From NCBI GenBank assembly GCA_964019695.1, contig OZ026524.1, positions 26,452,164 to 26,516,163 of the forward strand: DNA of 64,000 nucleotides, read 5' to 3'. Shown here in pieces: positions 46,858 to 58,103 of this stretch. The translations under genes were made by a program, and so were the position numbers. The notes below the pieces were generated by a model, which had not been told where the DNA came from, did no database searches, and worked only from the letters and a program-made list of their open reading frames with translations. The stretch's first letter is position 1. Every line of letters starts with the position of its first letter. Origin of the DNA: Loripinus fragilis. Taxonomy: Eukaryota; Mollusca; Bivalvia; Lucinida; Lucinidae.

Positions 46858-47376
46858 TTACGCTCAGGAGGCGTTCCTCTGTACCTCAAAATGTAATTTC
46901 ATTTTCTAATGTCTCTAGCTCTGTAATGAGACTGAAACGTATCAATTGAACTGAAACTGCTACTTACGATCCGTACGTGGCTATATTAAAAAGCAAACTA
47001 AATAATACGTTTATTCTGTTAGATCTCATAATAACATCTTTCAAAGCCTAGTTTTCAATATGGTTCAAACTTTAGTCGACAATTCAAGGCGACATGTTGA
47101 TTGAAAACAACGACACTGACCTATACATGTAACTGTGACAACGCCAATTTAGCAGTTTGTCATCTCAAGTAGATTTGTTAAAATGTTTAAACCTTTTATA
47201 CCAAAGGGGTGGCAGCTCAGCTCCTTCTACCCCTTTTGGTGTTTCATTTACACTTTTACTTATTGTCACACTGTTTATCGATCTAGGTCTAATAATTGGT
47301 TATCAAACTCAGCTTATCGTCTGCTGCTGTCTTTTGGAAGCCAAATTTAGATATATTTTTTTTTTTCTCTTTTCAG
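46858..47376. other. unassigned; upstream of first recognised exon
   Basis: Ends in a strong polypyrimidine tract and CAG at 47351-47376, the acceptor of exon 47377. No promoter or upstream exon could be recognised. Confidence 0.5.
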
Positions 47377-47459
47377 ATGTATAACATTGGTTACAATGAG
47401 AAGAAAGAGAGAAATATACAGGCCTGGTTGGCGGCACAGGGACCAAGTCATAATGAGAG
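47377..47459 (+). CDS. first recognised exon of the PLDLS-motif protein
   Basis: This 83-bp exon is bounded by an acceptor TTTCTCTTTTCAG and a donor GAGAG|GTAGGG. It begins exactly with ATG and reads MYNIGYNEKK...AWLAAQGPSHNE. The last two bases, AG, form an arginine codon with the first base of the next exon (phase 2). Because the ATG sits directly on the splice site, two readings are possible. The preceding exon may be 5' UTR, making this the start codon, or this methionine may be internal to a phase-0 coding junction. An upstream exon was not found in the window. Residue numbers for the other exons count this Met as 1. The exon was found through frame continuity with 49016 and is too short to stand out alone. 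Confidence 0.75.
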
Positions 47460-47524
47460 GTAGGGAACCAGTGTATGTCGTGACATCTGCTGATAACATT
47501 TACAAAAAGTTATGACACTGATCA

Positions 47525-47695
47525 GGCCCGACAGAAAATCGGGGCTGATCTGGATCCAAACTGTTTGACAAGCTGATGGTATTTCTGAGAGTAAAATCAG
47601 CAGATGACAAATCATGCAAATTTACCCAGCATGCAAAGAGCTGACGCTCTGCATGCTGGGTAACTTGTCATACTTTAGTTGTTGTCTGCTGACTT
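47525..47695. mobile_element. composite palindromic repeat in intron
   Basis: CTGATCAGGCCCGACAGAAA / GGGGCTGATCTGGATCCAAA, then ATCAGCAGATGACAAATCAT and a strong hairpin TTACCCAGCATGCAAAGAGC / GCTCTGCATGCTGGGTAACT. Same layout as 25722-25960. Confidence 0.75.
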
Positions 47696-47734
47696 TTTTT
47701 CATATTTAACTTTTCAGGAACACTGTCAAAGTGT

Positions 47735-47799
47735 CAAACGGTTCGGATCCAGATCAGGACCGACGTTATGTCAGTCCTGATCTGGGTCCAAACTGTTTG
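47735..47799. repeat. palindrome-P, best copy
   Basis: Arms CAAACGGTTCGGATCCAGAT + CAGGACCGAC and GTCAGTCCTGATCTGGGTCC + AAACTGTTTG match at about 26 of 30 positions around a 5-base loop. About nine other copies occur in the window (25722, 31188, 37263, 46081, 47525, 48794, 52995 and 58104, plus half copies). Confidence 0.85.
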
Positions 47800-48164
47800 C
47801 ATAGGTTATCAGCAGACGACAAAAGTCACCGAATTTAAACAGATTTTTAGAGCATGAAATGCGGAAATTATTCGAGCATATGGCGGGCATCCCCCTTTTT
47901 AAAAGTTGAAAAATGTTCATGACTGATCAAATAATTCATGCCCAGTCCATAAAACAACGATGCTTATCGCAGCCTTGTTAAGACATTCGTAAGACATGCA
48001 TACGCAGCTGTCCATTGGGACAACACGTCTACGTGGTGGCTTGGGTCATACCGTGATTCCAAAAGCTGAATCCTCGATTAGCGAAGGCTCTGGTGAGACT
48101 GCGTATGCATTTGAGTTATGTCTGATCTTTTGGAACTTTTAAGCCCTCCAGTAAAATATTTTAC

Positions 48165-48430
48165 TGACCGTTCCAAGGCGCCGTTCCAAGGCGGTACTTC
48201 TTTTGTGGATCTTATATGGGTTTTTTTCTGTCTTGTGTTTGCTATGCCTTTGTGCGCGCGTCTGTTTATATGTGCCTTGTGGTCACCTGCTGGGAAAGGG
48301 CTGACCTCTTGGCTCTCGTTTGTGGTGTCTAACTGTGAGTTTGTCACTTTTCCATATGTATCCTGGGTCAGTTGTGGCACTTGATTGTATCGATTCCTAT
48401 TCTTTGCACCCTTACTTACTTTGCAAAGAT
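48165..48430. repeat. dispersed repeat with long frames on both strands
   Basis: The plus strand reads ...SPAGKGLTSWLSFVVSNCEF and the minus strand ...KVTNSQLDTTNESQEVSPFP. I recall near-identical hypothetical proteins from many unrelated animal genomes, so this is a repeat and not an exon. A fragment recurs at 13148-13195. Element class unknown. Confidence 0.5.
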
Positions 48431-48793
48431 GTGTCCGAACTTATGACACAAAATACTTATGTGACAGTCTCTTTTTCTGTGTTTCTAAAATTACTTCACC
48501 TATGTAGAGATATAAAAGAATTGATGACTTGTGCAACACTTCCTAGCTTGAAAATTTATCATAAAATCGTTGAAACTGAAAGGCAAAGAAAATGTCAAAA
48601 ATCACCCTTGCAGAAAGTATACGTTATCAAAAACCACCCCTTGCAGAAATATATTTTATCTGTGAAAAACGTAGTTTTGAAGATTTTCAGATGCATGTAT
48701 ATATCAACAAAGCAAGTAAACGCTGTGAAATGTAATAGTAAAATATAGCAGTTGTAACCCATATAAGCATAGCGTACTTCTTGTGGGACATAT

Positions 48794-48860
48794 GTAAACA
48801 GTGCAGACCCAGATCAGACGTCACAGAACGCGGTGTCTGATCAGGGTCTCCACTGTTTGC
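48794..48860. repeat. palindrome-P copy in intron
   Basis: GTAAACAGTGCAGACCCAGA + TCAGAC and the inverse GTCTGATCAGGGTCTCCACT + GTTTGC, about 23 of 26 pairs. Confidence 0.8.
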
Positions 48861-49015
48861 TAACAGAATGTGCTTTTAAAATTTGAATGAAAACGAAAAA
48901 TATCACCAACTTGAAAACAGCTAAGTTAAACTATAGCAACCCTTAAACGGAAAATATCTAGTCCAATGAATAAGGGTTGATTTAATGGGTTAATATTTTT
49001 TTTTATCATTTTCAG

Positions 49016-52000
49016 ACAATGGGTAGAGATCTCTGACGACGAAGAATCAATGTCACAGATGCCGTCAGTGTTCCAAGGGGTTGGCTCCAAGGCTCAACAG
49101 ACGCCACCCTTAGACCTTTCAGTGTTCGAAAAAGGCCCGAGACAGGCAGAAAGCCCGCTCGATCTCTCCGTTAAAACACGAAAACGTTGCGCTGACTCTA
49201 CAGATATTGAAGAGCTACAACGGCGAAGAGGTGTTAGCCAAGGTGGTTCTCTGGCGAAGCGCTTGTGCATGCCACAGGCAGGAGACCAGAGGCGTATGTC
49301 AAACTATCCGTACGAGACTAAGATGTCCAATGAAGGATTTGTGACTTCAATGCCGCAGGCAAAACAAAGTGGATCAAAATATCAGTATCTACCAGCGAAT
49401 CCATCACCTCTTGCGCAGTCTAGTCAGCATCAGATGGGCCACAGTTATCAAAGTGTTCAGGGATATTCCAGCCATGGCGGCATTGTGCCTGCGGGTCAGG
49501 CCCGGCAGAGCCAGCTGGGGCATTACCACGCATCCAGATCTCGCCCTATGGACGGCATGCGATCTTATGATTCCAATCAAATTCCTAAACGATCTCCAAA
49601 CACTGTTTCAAGTACACTTGTTGGTAATAGACGTGCATCAGATGAACTTAAGCTTCAGAAATCTGAGACGACCGCGTTACAAGGATTTTACGAGCCTTCT
49701 GGCAAACATACATTAACAATGAGCGCATCCAATCCAGAATTCCCTCCCACAAAACGTGATACGCCCGTTGAACCCGTGCTTCTATCCCCGGGTCAAATAC
49801 ACTACCAAGATAGCTTAAAACGGAGTGAGAGTGCACAACAACTGAATCCAAGTATACAAAATGCTTCTTATCCCGGTCTCCAAGGGCGTCAGGTTGTAAT
49901 AAGTCATGATTCTAGAAGATTGGTGCACCAGCAGCAGCAACAAAAGCAGATGGTACAGCAAAGAAAGCATATTCAACAGACTGGTGTAGATCACCGCAGT
50001 CCTACGAGTGTTGATGCCTCAGATAAGGGGCATACATTTGGCCATGGACATGGCCAAATGTATGGCCCCTATCTGACGCATCAAGCTCAGGCTGTTCAGA
50101 AAGCTGTTGAGCGTGAACGGATGTCGCAGATGATAGTGGCCAATAATCTAAATCTAATGAGTGGATTGATTCAAGTGGAAAACTCCCAGAAGCATATCGC
50201 CCTCGCCCCTGAGTCATTAGTTTCCTCAAATTCGCTAATGTACCAACAACAAGCACTGGCAGACAGAAACATTTCAGAACTAAGGCCAAACCAGCCATCT
50301 AATATTACTGAAAGGGATAGAAACTATGGACAAAGTTCTTATCCTGGTCAAAAGGTTCCAAATGTGTCAGTAACGGATACTAGTTTTGTAATGCGACAGC
50401 CATATGGTAAAGCAGAACAGAATGAATACACTGGATATGGTAGCTCTAAAGTAGTTAGTCAGAACATGAGAACGAATGTACTTAGAGACGTTATAAGTCC
50501 AGCTTCTAGTCATATAAATGCAAGTCCTGTAGCAATGAGACAAGACTCTAGGCATGAGGTTCAGAGAAATATTCACACACATCCTAGTCAAAGTGTTATT
50601 CAGAGACAAGGTGGCCATATAGATCCCCGTCATATTCAAGATAGGAATTCAGTCTTAAGTAGTTCAGGTCACACATATCAAAATACACTGTTTGATAGAA
50701 TCACGAGTGACAAACCTATGTCTTTTTCCAATACACATAATCCAAGGTATAACATAGATCACAAAGACGTTCGACATGTAAGCAGCTCAAAAGATCAGTC
50801 ATATATTGCTAAAATGCCAAGTCAAAGTCAAGAGACACACCCACCTCGATCACGGCAACTTGCTTTTCATACGAGCAGAGGTCGTGAAATCTCATTAGTT
50901 GGAGACAATCAAGAAGCATTGCAAGGGCGAAAAGATATACCGGATTCCAACATTCATTATGATTCTACTGAGAGACAGTTATCACGGCAACATAGACCGC
51001 CATATACTCAACAGCTACCACAAAACAATATACCACAAGGAAGCCGTAATGTTACTGTGTCTCGCAGATCATCTGTTTCTAGTCAAAGTTCAAGAAAAGG
51101 CATATCACATGAATACTCCGAACATGGAAAACGTGACTTGCCCCAGTCTAGTTCGGTTCGTAATAAGCCGTCTGTGCCAGAGACGCAATCAAATGCTAAT
51201 TTAAAAACTAGTGTTGTGGACGAAACAACTGTTAGGCTTGCGGCAGAAATGGTGCTACCAATGGCAAAGAAATATGGAATGGAAAGGTCAATCACTAAAG
51301 GAACTAGTGGATTACAAAAAGAGCAGAAGGGAATGGATTTTATAAGTGCGTTGTTGATAGAAGAACTTAAGAGAGATAGTGAGCCTCCTGAAGACTGTTT
51401 TAAAAATAGGTCTCTGTTACAGGAAATTGATCGATCAGCTAATTCTTCTCCATTCAAGCCAGAAAAGCAAGAGTCTGAATCGAATGATATTAAGGCAGAT
51501 ATATCAAAGGATGATAATGGTGAATTTAAAAATCCCAACACACCTGTACCTGTAGTGTCAAACACAGATTCCACTTCTTATGCATTACCATTACAAATTG
51601 CTATTCCTGGAAATAAATCTGCCCAAAGATCAAGTGTGATATCTAGTGCTCAAATAGATAAAGCTCCCAAGGTATGGTCTAGAAAACACATGATTCTTAG
51701 TGCATTCAAACACGACGAAGATCTCAAAAACACTGTAAATATTGATAAAAATGAAAAGATTCCGGTTGAAAGTGCTAAATATGTTTCTAAGAAAGGAACT
51801 GAAAGAACTCAGAATGAGAGTCTAAGTGTATGTCCCCCTTCTCCCAAAATGCCAATTCTAAGTCCACAAGAAAAGAATCGAATAATCCCGATGGTGTCTC
51901 CTGCAACTGGGGATCCGCCAAACCTAGTTGATAATAATACTACCAATGCTCAAGGTAACTTAGAACAAACACCCACGAAAGAGATTAAAAGTTTAGAACA

Positions 52001-52778
52001 ACATTTACATAAACTGATATCTGATGCTGTAAAAAGTCAAGGTAGTTTTGACAAAGAGAAAGTTTGTGAAACAGTGTATAGGTTAACGTCTCAACCACAG
52101 CCTCACAAACCGTTCATTACGAGACAGTTGTCAACAAGTAAAAACATTCCGGTTGCAAATGTCGCGCCGTTTGTGCATGGCAAATTTGCGTCAAATGAGT
52201 TCAAAATGGCTGAAACCAGTGAAAGCTCAATGGAACAGAAACCTGAATCGGATGCTTACAAAGTCGATACTGAAACGTTTGATGAGGAAAAGAAATCTCA
52301 TGAAGCGAATATTGTTGATGATCTAGACAGATCCACATCTTTGGGAAAGTATTCAAGTTTTGAATCGCCTAATCATCCAGATGCTGTGTGTAATTTTGTA
52401 AACGTTGAGAGCGAAAATAGATTTAAAGTATCAGATATAGACTTGGATAATTCAAATTCGAACTTGTCTTTTCAAACTCAGAGTTTTGGAAATCTGTTTG
52501 ATGAGGATTCTAACGCTTCAAGAATGTCTCCTAGTACGAAAAAGCTTATGCTTCATAGACATCAGTCCAGTAAAGGGGCTGATGATTTTAATGATGATGA
52601 TGATGATTCATTCGGATTTCTTTCTAATCTCCCTAAAGTGTCAACAAGTCCCAAACAGGAAGTACGAAATGTGTTCGGTTCATTCGAGGAGATTCTATCA
52701 GAAAATCGGATTACCTCGGATGGAGAAGATAAACTAGAGTCAGATGAAGAGGAAGAATCCCGTCTATCAGATTTGAAG
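49016..52778 (+). CDS. giant exon of a disordered nuclear protein with twin PLDLS motifs
   Basis: This 3763-bp exon follows acceptor TTTTCAG at 49015 and ends TTGAAG|GTAAGA in phase 0. The frame is continuous from CAATGG at 49017, giving residues 29-1282. PLDLS occurs at residues 59-63 and 75-79 (49107-49121, 49155-49169), followed by a basic KTRKR. PxDLS is the known docking motif for the corepressor CtBP, so a transcriptional corepressor or adaptor role is inferred. Residues ~100-740 are Ser/Gln/His/Arg/Pro rich with a QQQQQ run, so probably disordered. More helix-like segments lie near 760-830 (LAAEMVLPMAKKYG, DFISALLIEELK), 911-934 (KVWSRKHMILSAFKHDEDLK) and 1019-1055. The C-terminal part is acidic (DDDDD; ESDEEEE). 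No DNA-binding or enzymatic domain is recognised. A 76-bp palindrome lies within it at 50010-50085. Past the donor the frame stays open only to 52883. Confidence 0.9.
50010..50085. repeat. near-perfect palindrome inside the coding exon
   Basis: Arms 50010-50046 and 50049-50085 (37 bp each, core GGCATACATTTGGCCATG and its inverse) match at 33 of 37 positions around a GA loop. It encodes SDKGHTFGHGHGQMYGPYL on the plus strand. The minus strand in its own open frame reads SDRGHTFGHVHGQMYAPYL. Confidence 0.93.
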
Positions 52779-52994
52779 GTAAGAAACCATTCACTCGTGA
52801 GGGAAAGTTTTCAGAATATACTCCGGGGAATTCTCAATATAAGCCAGTTCCTGAGACTAGGGATCAAACTTAGCACTTGCTAACTTGCTAAATGCTAGTA
52901 GTTTTAGTAGAAATTGCCATCACTTGCTATTCTTAGCATTTGGAAACAAGTCGCTTTCATGTGAATTAAATTATGCAACACAGCATACGTTGTG

Positions 52995-53062
52995 GCAAAC
53001 AGTGTAGATCCTGATCAGCCAGCTTCTTCAGTAGCTGGCTGATCTGGATCCACAATGTTAGC
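52995..53062. repeat. palindrome-P copy in intron
   Basis: GCAAACAGTGTAGATCCTGA + TCAGCCAGCT and inverse AGCTGGCTGATCTGGATCCA + CAATGTTAGC around TCTTCAGT. Confidence 0.8.
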
Positions 53063-53454
53063 AAGGAAGCCTGAATATAGGTTCAGAAAGCTGAAAATGC
53101 TAAATTCAGGTTTTGTCTATCAATTAATGTTGTGTACGTAATTTGCAATGTTACTAAAAATAGTTCTGACATTCTCAGTGAAAAAGCAAGTTGATCAGCA
53201 TCTTTAGCAAGTGAGAAAAATAGTCACTCGCTATTTTAGCAAGTGGTAAAGAATCTAAAATTTGTTCCCTAGAGATGTTGGTACTTATAGCATAGTCTCG
53301 ACATAGCCTTTGCTACTGGCACAAAAAGTAGGGACGCAGATGAAGGCTCAGGTTAAACCCACTAAATAGCTATGCTAGCATGTTTAAGGATGACTAGGCA
53401 TATGCGATGTATACCAAAATCTCATGAACTGGCTCATATATGGACCTTGACGCG

Positions 53455-53640
53455 ACAAAACCTGTCTTCAGGGTTTTCGAGAAAATGAGGTTCAAATCAG
53501 CCTGTTCAGCTACAGAGACTTGATAGAAAATGAAATTGTGCGCGTAGCAAGTCTTAGATATGTTACTTTCCAATAAGTGAGTAACACAGGCACGCTCAGA
53601 CTGCGTGGATGCGCTGGCTGGTCTCTGCGTTTGCTGTTCT
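53455..53640. repeat. dispersed repeat fragment in intron
   Basis: AAATCAGCCTGTTCAGCTAC, GATATGTTACTTTCCAATAA and CTCAGACTGCGTGGATGCGC + TGGCTGGTCTCTGCG parallel 31540-31680 and 45600-45770. Confidence 0.6.
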
Positions 53641-54605
53641 CAAACCCCGACGACAGGTTTTCTTATAATATTACTTGTTACCCAGACAACAAACATGTTT
53701 TTGTTGATTGTACAGCGTCCAAAAATAGAATTCGCACTGTACTTGTTGTGTTGGAAGCTGGTGTTGACATGTACTAAACCGTTTTAGCATATGGAAATGA
53801 AGGCTGAATCATAGTTGTAGCTGTGTACAAACAAGACATATCTTTAAAAGAGAAATGCGACGAAGTTTAAATGGATAAGTGTTTTAGCTTACCTGAACTA
53901 AAGGCTCATTGATGAGCTAATTGTAATACATGTAGTATATAAATGAATCCGGCATCCGTCGTCCGTTCGTTAACATGTTCTAACATTTCTGAAACCACTT
54001 GGCCAGTGCAACTCAAATTCCATGTGAAGACACCTTTAGACGGCGGAACGAACTGGTATTCAAATGGTCCTGGTCACATGACCAAGATGTCCACCACACA
54101 CATAATTATATAGTAAGAAGATTTTTTTTTATAAACTTCTCCAGAACCTGGAGGCTGATGACCTCGGGACTTGGTGTGTTGCTTTGGGGATGTGGCACGT
54201 ACCACGTTTGTTCAAATGATAATCCCAAGGTTGTACAAATGATGATCTTAGATTGACCTTAGCCTGCTTAATGTCAAGGTCAAATTTGCTTCCTTGTGCA
54301 TTTAAATGCTGGGGGATTGAAAAGTTGAATTTCTGAAAACTGTTGAAGCTCAAGTATTTATACTCACTAGATATGTTTCAAATAACGAGGCAATAACTAT
54401 ACATAAGTCCGAAAGATCAAGATTGACCTTTGACCTTTCAGCTAGGTCGCTCATCTTGAATTCTCATCAATATATTAAACCCTATAATTTCCCACAGCAA
54501 TGATTTGGCCAATTGAACTCAAATTTCATATACTGACCTACACTTCCAATGTAAAATGTTTATTGAATTAGAAATTATCGAACTGTTCAAAGGTAATTAA
54601 AAGAT

Positions 54606-54842
54606 GAACCAGTGCCTGAAATTTCCAACAATGTGGCATTTTGACATGTGTAGACTCGGACGAGCCTCTGCAGCCTCCCTATTAGCTTAGAATCTTCAAA
54701 CACTGTTCGGTCAGTAGCTTAACAATCATAGAATACTCCAGTGACAAGCAAAGGCTCTGATCAGACTGCGCGTATGCGCAGGCTGATCTGAGGCTTTGCT
54801 GGTCGCACATACCACATTGTTGGAAATCTCATGCACTGGCTC
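54606..54842 (-). mobile_element. MITE-A, nested full-length copy
   Basis: GAACCAGTGCCTGAAATTTC + CAACAATGTGG to CCACATTGTTGGAAATCTCA + TGCACTGGCTC, 237 bp, reverse orientation. It sits inside the 53882-56441 element and is therefore younger than it. Confidence 0.88.
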
Positions 54843-55680
54843 AAATTGAATGATTGACTGGAGCATTAACTGCTTTCATACATGTTCTCACAAATGAATG
54901 TACTGTCCTGTGGTAAAATTGTGTTACAATGGTTGAAATAATATATGAAATACTTAAGGTTCAGTCCGATTTTGCATTAGATGGGTGGTCAAGATATAAT
55001 ATTGCGTTGGATTTGGGGAAAGGAAATTTATAAAAATGGTTTTGCATTTTGTCAGATGACCAAGATGACCGCCACGCCCATATATCGTAAAACCCTCCAA
55101 AAATCCTCTTCTCCAAACGGAGGGCTGATGACCATGCGATTTCAGATGTGGGTCCACCAAGTTTGTTCAGGTTGACTTTGACCTACTTTATGACAAGGTC
55201 AAATTTGTTTCCCAATGCATTGTAAGTGAAATAATCGTAAAGATTGATTTTTTCATTTACTTTTGAAGCCAAAGTCATCATACTTACTAGATATGGTTAT
55301 ATATTACTGTAGATAAGTACCTAAAGTCAATGTTGACATTTGACCTTTCATCAAAATTCGCTCATATGGGACTGCCATCAATATATTTAAACATATTTTT
55401 TTCAGAAGCCATAATGACAATTGAACTCAAATTCCATATCGAGCACACAATAGGGCAGACAATGTAAATTAACTATGTGGTCTAGGTCACATGACAAAAT
55501 GGCTGCCATGCCCATATATGGTAAAAACACTTCAAAAATCTTCTTTTCCAAAGAGCCTGAACTTTGATGTGTAGCATTGTGAATGTGGGATCTACACTGT
55601 ATGGTTGACTTGTGACTCTAGGTTGACCTCGATCTATTTTATGACAAAATGCGCCGATCCAGAGTGGGGGACAGGGGGTC

Positions 55681-55724
55681 CACCCCCCCCCCCCCCCCAC
55701 ACACACACACAAACACACACACAC
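55681..55724. repeat. poly-C and (AC)n
   Basis: About 17 C residues followed by alternating CA. Assembly-prone low complexity. Confidence 0.95.
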
Positions 55725-55789
55725 TGAAAATTCACAAAAATATAGGGTTTCGTAGCACTACTTTTCGTATCCCCTGAAAATCACAAAGC

Positions 55790-55925
55790 TACCAAGCCAG
55801 CAATTAATGTTGGGCCATCAATGGCACGCAAGGGAAACGCCATTTCAATGGCGTTTCGCTGGTGGGCCAATGATGTCCCGCTCATAGTGGTATTTAGATC
55901 CTCTCTCCATCATCAACTAAAAAAA
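55790..55925. repeat. dispersed repeat, copy 1 (GCGTTTCGCTGG)
   Basis: AACGCCATTTCAATGGCGTT hairpin, GTTTCGCTGGTGGGCC and ATTTAGATCCTCTCTCCATC. It is repeated in the opposite orientation at 59790-59925. Confidence 0.75.
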
Positions 55926-56646
55926 AATTGTCAAAACTCTGATTGAACTTTTTGACACCGTGCATGGACAAAGTCAAATGAATTTCTGGGGGTATTTATA
56001 TGAGAATAGCCTTGAAAACATGCTTATGATACTAACTTGTTTTGTGAATTTAACCTAATAAGACAACAAAGGTATGACTGACCTTTCAGACACGGTAGCA
56101 TTTATTGGATTGCAAAATTAGAGAGCCATTTTAAGCCGAATTCCATATGGAGCAATCTGTGGATTAGAGTTTCTTAATATGACTATATTGTCCGTGTCAC
56201 ATGATCAAAATGTATTCCATGCAATGCTAAGTAAAAAGTAATCAAATGCATTTGTCTCCGGAAATAATAGACCAATCACCTATGCTTTTTGTATGTAACA
56301 GGGATATTGGCCCAACAAAGATTGTTCAAATTATGATACTACTGGGTTGATCTTGACATTGTAAAACCTTATATGAAGGTCTTCTTTATGCTTATGATTC
56401 CGTATCAGGGGAGCGCTTCAGGACCTTATGGTACTCTTGTTAAATATTTGATTCTAAACACATGCTGTCACTCACCAGATACTCCACATTATCTGTCTGA
56501 AATGCACGAATGAGATGGGGAAGGTGGTTTGTCACAGAGAGTTTGCTGCAAGTTGCTACTACCTTTTATGCCGCCCCTATCAGCTTAGCACGACATATCT
56601 CGTAATGCGCAAGATATAAACTGATTAGATGTTGGTGATATTAAAA

Positions 56647-56796
56647 GAGGATCTTACATGGGTGCTCATGTTTAATGAATTTATTAAACGAGTTGGGGAA
56701 AAGAGATAAAATGCGAGGCTTGCCGAGCATTTATCTCTTTTTCGCAACGAGTTTAATAAATTCAACAATACAAGGGCACGAATGTTAGATTCTATT
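56647..56796. mobile_element. 150-bp hairpin element, copy 2
   Basis: GAGGATCTTACATGGGTGCT to GCACGAATGTTAGATTCTAT. Same length and layout as 34049-34198, with scattered differences and one deleted base in each of two runs. Confidence 0.85.
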
Positions 56797-56983
56797 TATC
56801 ATATGACATTAAGATTACTTTGAAATCTCATTTTTGCCGTAAAAGCGTTATAATTTTGTCATTATGTACGCAACGTTGTTATGGACGTCATGCCATTTCC
56901 CGAAAATCGATAAACCACTAGTGGTTTACAGATTTTATTGCATGGCGTTATTTCACTCCCAGACGCGGCGTCATATGATAAAT
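56797..56983. mobile_element. short MITE beside the hairpin (TTATCATATGAC ends)
   Basis: TTATCATATGAC near 56796 and GTCATATGATAA at 56970-56983 are inverted. The interior GTTATTATGTACGCAACG-type text and CCACTAGTGG are shared with 34199-34365. Confidence 0.65.
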
Positions 56984-57156
56984 AACAAAAAACATGGGTG
57001 TCCACCCGTACGAGTAATAATCCACGAGCTAAAGTTCGTAGATTATCTCCACGTACAGGCGGACAAACTATATTGTAACTAAAAGTTAATATGTTCTTTA
57101 TAAATAAAAATGCCCATTTTGAAGGCTCTTTCAAAATGTTATGAACATTATTTCAG

Positions 57157-57249
57157 TTGGATAGTAACACCGGATACGATGGAGATGATGAGGGAAAGAA
57201 GGATAAACACGTGAAAGGAAAGACGAAACAATCAAATACTCGACAGAAG
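57157..57249 (+). CDS. third recognised exon of the PLDLS-motif protein
   Basis: This 93-bp exon lies between acceptor TTATTTCAG and donor CAGAAG|GTAGGC, phase 0 on both sides. It joins the giant exon without shifting the frame. It encodes 31 residues (1283-1313), LDSNTGYDGDDEGKKDKHVK..., switching from acidic to strongly basic. The 4.4-kb intron before it is filled with repeats, and a further small exon in between cannot be excluded. The lysine-rich text continues in the next exon and may be a nuclear localisation or nucleic-acid contact segment (inference). Confidence 0.72.
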
Positions 57250-57481
57250 GTAGGCAAGCGAGTGACTTCATGGGATTTTAGTTGACAGTAAAGCTGTTGC
57301 AGCTGAGCATAAGCTAGACTGGTTCCAGTCTGAAACATTGTTATGATTTGAAAAAGTATCAATATAAATTTTCAATCAAAATGAAATTTCTTCTTTTATC
57401 AACAAATTCTGGCCTCTTCTCGTCAGATGGTTCTTAAAACAGAGCGTCCAGAATAAGAATAGATACACGTTTATAAAATCA

Positions 57482-57682
57482 GTGGCGGATCCAGAGGGGG
57501 TTCAGGTGGTTTGCCCGAAACCCCTCTCCGCCCCCGTTTTTAAAGTTCATATGAAAATGAAATAATTTGGTCTCGGTGAGACCAAAATATTTCATTTTCA
57601 TGGGATATTTAAGAAAAAAGAAGATAAAATCAGCAAAGTGAACCCCCACACCTTTATACATATAAACCCTCTTTCCAGAACC
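57482..57682 (+). mobile_element. GGATCCGCC-element, full length
   Basis: GTGGCGGATCCAGAGGGGG to CTTTATACATATAAACCCTC + TTTCCAGAACC. Central palindrome TTTGGTCTCGGTGAGACCAAA between AAATGAAAT and ATTTCATTT. Serves as the uninterrupted reference for 26214-27322. Confidence 0.85.
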
Positions 57683-58103
57683 ATACTTTTACCTAATACA
57701 TACTTTTTTTTCGACACTATATGTGTTTTAAATCAACCAAAAGCATACCGCGCCCCTATGTCCAGAACCTGATGAAATGGACTTGCACTTGGAAACATTT
57801 TAAGGACTTGAGCCAGTCTAAGCATATACTTACATTCTTAATTAAACAACTTGAGGTCATTATTTCCCCATTGATATATACTTAACATTTCTACCTGTTA
57901 TTATTGCAATTATTCTTTGAATCAATACAATCGAACGGACCATAGCTTTTAAAGCCGTTGAAAGGTTACATTCAGATCGGTGACAGTTCAGTTTCCACCA
58001 AATTTGGTGTTAAGTTGCATTTATGTTTATAGTGCACATATTCAATATGTATAACGTAATTGTTTAACCCTTTGCCTCATAGAGACGCCTTTTACCACTT
58101 TTG

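Larger units (their letters stand above)
53882..56441 (+). mobile_element. 2.6-kb element with diverged internal repeats
   Basis: Left end TTTTAGCTTACCTGAACTAA + AGGCTCATTGATGAGC with ATCCGTCGTCCGTTCG. Right end GGGGAGCGCTTCAGGACC + TTATGGTACTCTTGTT. These resemble the ends of a very common bivalve repeat known to me by its AGCTCACCTGA start and GGCCCTCTTGTT end. Inside, a unit with ACTCAAATTCCATATG, GGTCACATGACCAAGATG and TTGACCTTGACC recurs from about 54008, 54511, 55421 and 56136. It contains MITE-A (54606-54842) and a (C)n(AC)n tract. Confidence 0.65.

Noticed and set aside
52779..52883. Extension of the giant exon to the stop at 52883, and a second frame reading PFTREGKFSEYTPGNSQYKP
   Set aside because: The donor TTGAAG|GTAAGA is a full consensus and the frame joins 57157 in phase. 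The second-frame text is short and shifts frame relative to the exon. Retention as an alternative 3' end is possible but unsupported.
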